Below are positions 63,037-64,000 of a stretch of DNA of 64,000 bases, in pieces. The stretch's first letter is position 1. Every line of letters starts with the position of its first letter. Where the stretch lies: the NCBI GenBank assembly GCA_040384465.1, contig JAZKJF010000003.1, positions 372,001 through 436,000 of the forward strand, written 5' to 3'. The notes beneath the pieces were generated by a model. The model was not told where the DNA came from, did no database searches, and saw only the letters and a list, made by a program, of their open reading frames with translations. A program made the translations under genes and the position numbers. The DNA comes from UBA5078 sp040384465. Lineage in GTDB: Bacteria; Pseudomonadota; Gammaproteobacteria; Pseudomonadales; Pseudohongiellaceae.

Positions 63037-64000
63037 TCAGCGTGTGTTGATCTCTGCGATGATCTTCGGAGTAATGAAAATCAGCAGTTCGGTACGGCGA
63101 TTAGCGTTATTGGTACGTTTGAACAGTCGCCCCAGGTACGGCACATCCCCCAGCACAGGCGTTTTACTCTCCGTCGTCGTGGTCTCTTCACGGAAAACGC
63201 CACCCAACACGATGGTGTCGCCATTTTCCACCAGCACGCTGGTGTTGATTGAGTTGGTATTGATGGCCGGCACATTGCCACTGCCAGCCGCCACGGAATC
63301 CTGATGAATATCCAGTTGCATGATGATGCGACCATCCGGGGTGATCTGCGGCGTCACTTCCAGCGAGAGCACCGCATCCACAAATTCGGTCGTGGAACCG
63401 CCAGCTGTGCCGCCTGCCTGCGCTTGGTAAGGAATTCGCACCCCTGAAGAAATGGCCGCCGTCACTTTGTCTTGCGTCGTTACTTTCGGGCGCGCAATCA
63501 CTTCACCATTGCCACTGCTCTCCAATGCCGAGAGCTCCAGCTCAATCAAACCGCTGTTGCTGGTAAAACCAATGGAGAACGACGAGGCTGACTCATCCTG
63601 CACACCAAGATCGACCGCCAGGGCATCCGGGAAGGTCACGGAGCCAATGGGAATCGGCACGGCGGCTATGGCCTGCGCCACAATCGCATCGATCAGACTG
63701 GGGTCCGTGCCATCCTGCAACGCCTTGACCCGGGCTGCATCTCCTGCAGCCAGTGCTTTCTGCACAGCAACACTCTCGGCAACACGGTTGTTCTGCTGTT
63801 CAAGGGTGGCACCCTGACTGCCACCGTAGCGGAAACTGTCAGCTGAATCCGTGCGCCCTGCGCCACCCCAGCGAATGCCCAGATCGCGCCCGAAATCGGT
63901 GGACACATTGACGATGCGCGCCTCAATCAGCACCTGCCGGACGGGAACGTCCAGTTTGCTGAGCAATTCCCGCACCTCATCCAGCTTCTCCGCGACATCC
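63037..64000 (-). CDS. pilQ: Type IV pilus secretin PilQ, C-terminal part (cut by window edge)
   Basis: The reading frame is open to the right edge; about 320 residues of the C-terminus are seen. KLDVPVRQVLIEARIVNVSTDFG, the secretin core with IARPKVTTQDKVTAAISSGV, VTPQITPDGRIIMQL, and VPYLGRLFKRTNNANRRTELLIFITPKI at the end are the PilQ signatures. It forms the outer-membrane pore for the pilus. Next to aroK-aroB, as expected for pilMNOPQ. The start is outside. Two possible stem-loops follow the stop (62986-63008; 62948-62966), with no U tract. Confidence 0.96.
   Translation of the reverse strand, partial: DVAEKLDEVRELLSKLDVPVRQVLIEARIVNVSTDFGRDLGIRWGGAGRTDSADSFRYGGSQGATLEQQNNRVAESVAVQKALAAGDAARVKALQDGTDPSLIDAIVAQAIAAVPIPIGSVTFPDALAVDLGVQDESASSFSIGFTSNSGLIELELSALESSGNGEVIARPKVTTQDKVTAAISSGVRIPYQAQAGGTAGGSTTEFVDAVLSLEVTPQITPDGRIIMQLDIHQDSVAAGSGNVPAINTNSINTSVLVENGDTIVLGGVFREETTTTESKTPVLGDVPYLGRLFKRTNNANRRTELLIFITPKIIAEINTR

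Overview
The window is an ordinary stretch of gammaproteobacterial chromosome. The clearest signs are the block rpsO-pnp / truB / rbfA / infB / nusA / rimP / tRNA-fMet / tRNA-Leu / secG / tpiA / glmM / folP / ftsH / yhbY / greA / carB / carA / dapB and, at the right edge, pilQ-aroK-aroB-damX-hemE. Both arrangements are typical of Pseudomonas-like and marine oligotrophic gammaproteobacteria. Many TonB-dependent receptors, DUF2959, DUF3379, a MEKHLA-domain protein and type IV pilus secretin fit a free-living, probably aquatic, heterotroph. I cannot name the species from sequence alone. I see no insertion sequence, prophage, CRISPR array or rRNA.

Layout. 1-9.7 kb: start of an exported protein (cut by the edge), a periplasmic redoxin, a lone chemoreceptor, a TonB-dependent receptor facing a phosphatase-superfamily hydrolase, a cytochrome c, xthA, a MEKHLA protein and cytochrome b561. 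9.7-17.2 kb: glycine-zipper lipoprotein, O-acyltransferase, then a tight iron operon (Fiu-like receptor, FMN-dependent alpha-hydroxy acid oxidase relative, PiuC) under a good Fur box, and YqhA. 17.2-26.5 kb: secreted alpha/beta hydrolase, MATE pump, a three-gene envelope cluster (Pmp3, DUF2959 lipoprotein, LEA2 lipoprotein), a secreted HNH nuclease, NhaC antiporter, gamma-glutamyltransferase and D-amino acid transaminase. 26.5-48.2 kb: the conserved translation/transcription/cell-wall/pyrimidine/lysine block, all on the minus strand except yhbY. 48.4-49.8 kb: an ECF sigma factor with its probable DUF3379 anti-sigma partner. 49.8-56.9 kb: an acyl-CoA dehydrogenase and the biotin genes, with bioB-F-D divergent from comF-bioA around a BirA-type operator. 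56.8-64 kb: a barrel-only fragment of a TonB-dependent receptor, folK, hemE, damX, aroB, aroK and the 3' part of pilQ.

Regulation that can be read directly: a Fur box ahead of the siderophore receptor; two intrinsic terminators in tandem between tRNA-fMet and rimP-nusA-infB, the second just ahead of rimP; a strong terminator about 30 nt ahead of carA, which starts at TTG; a BirA operator overlapping a bioB promoter; and a classic pnp terminator.

No wholly new system is evident. The points most worth following are the PiuC/FMN-oxidase/receptor operon with altered active-site positions, the receptor barrel that carries its own signal peptide but no plug, the leader terminators ahead of rimP and carA, and the Pmp3-DUF2959-LEA2 cluster.
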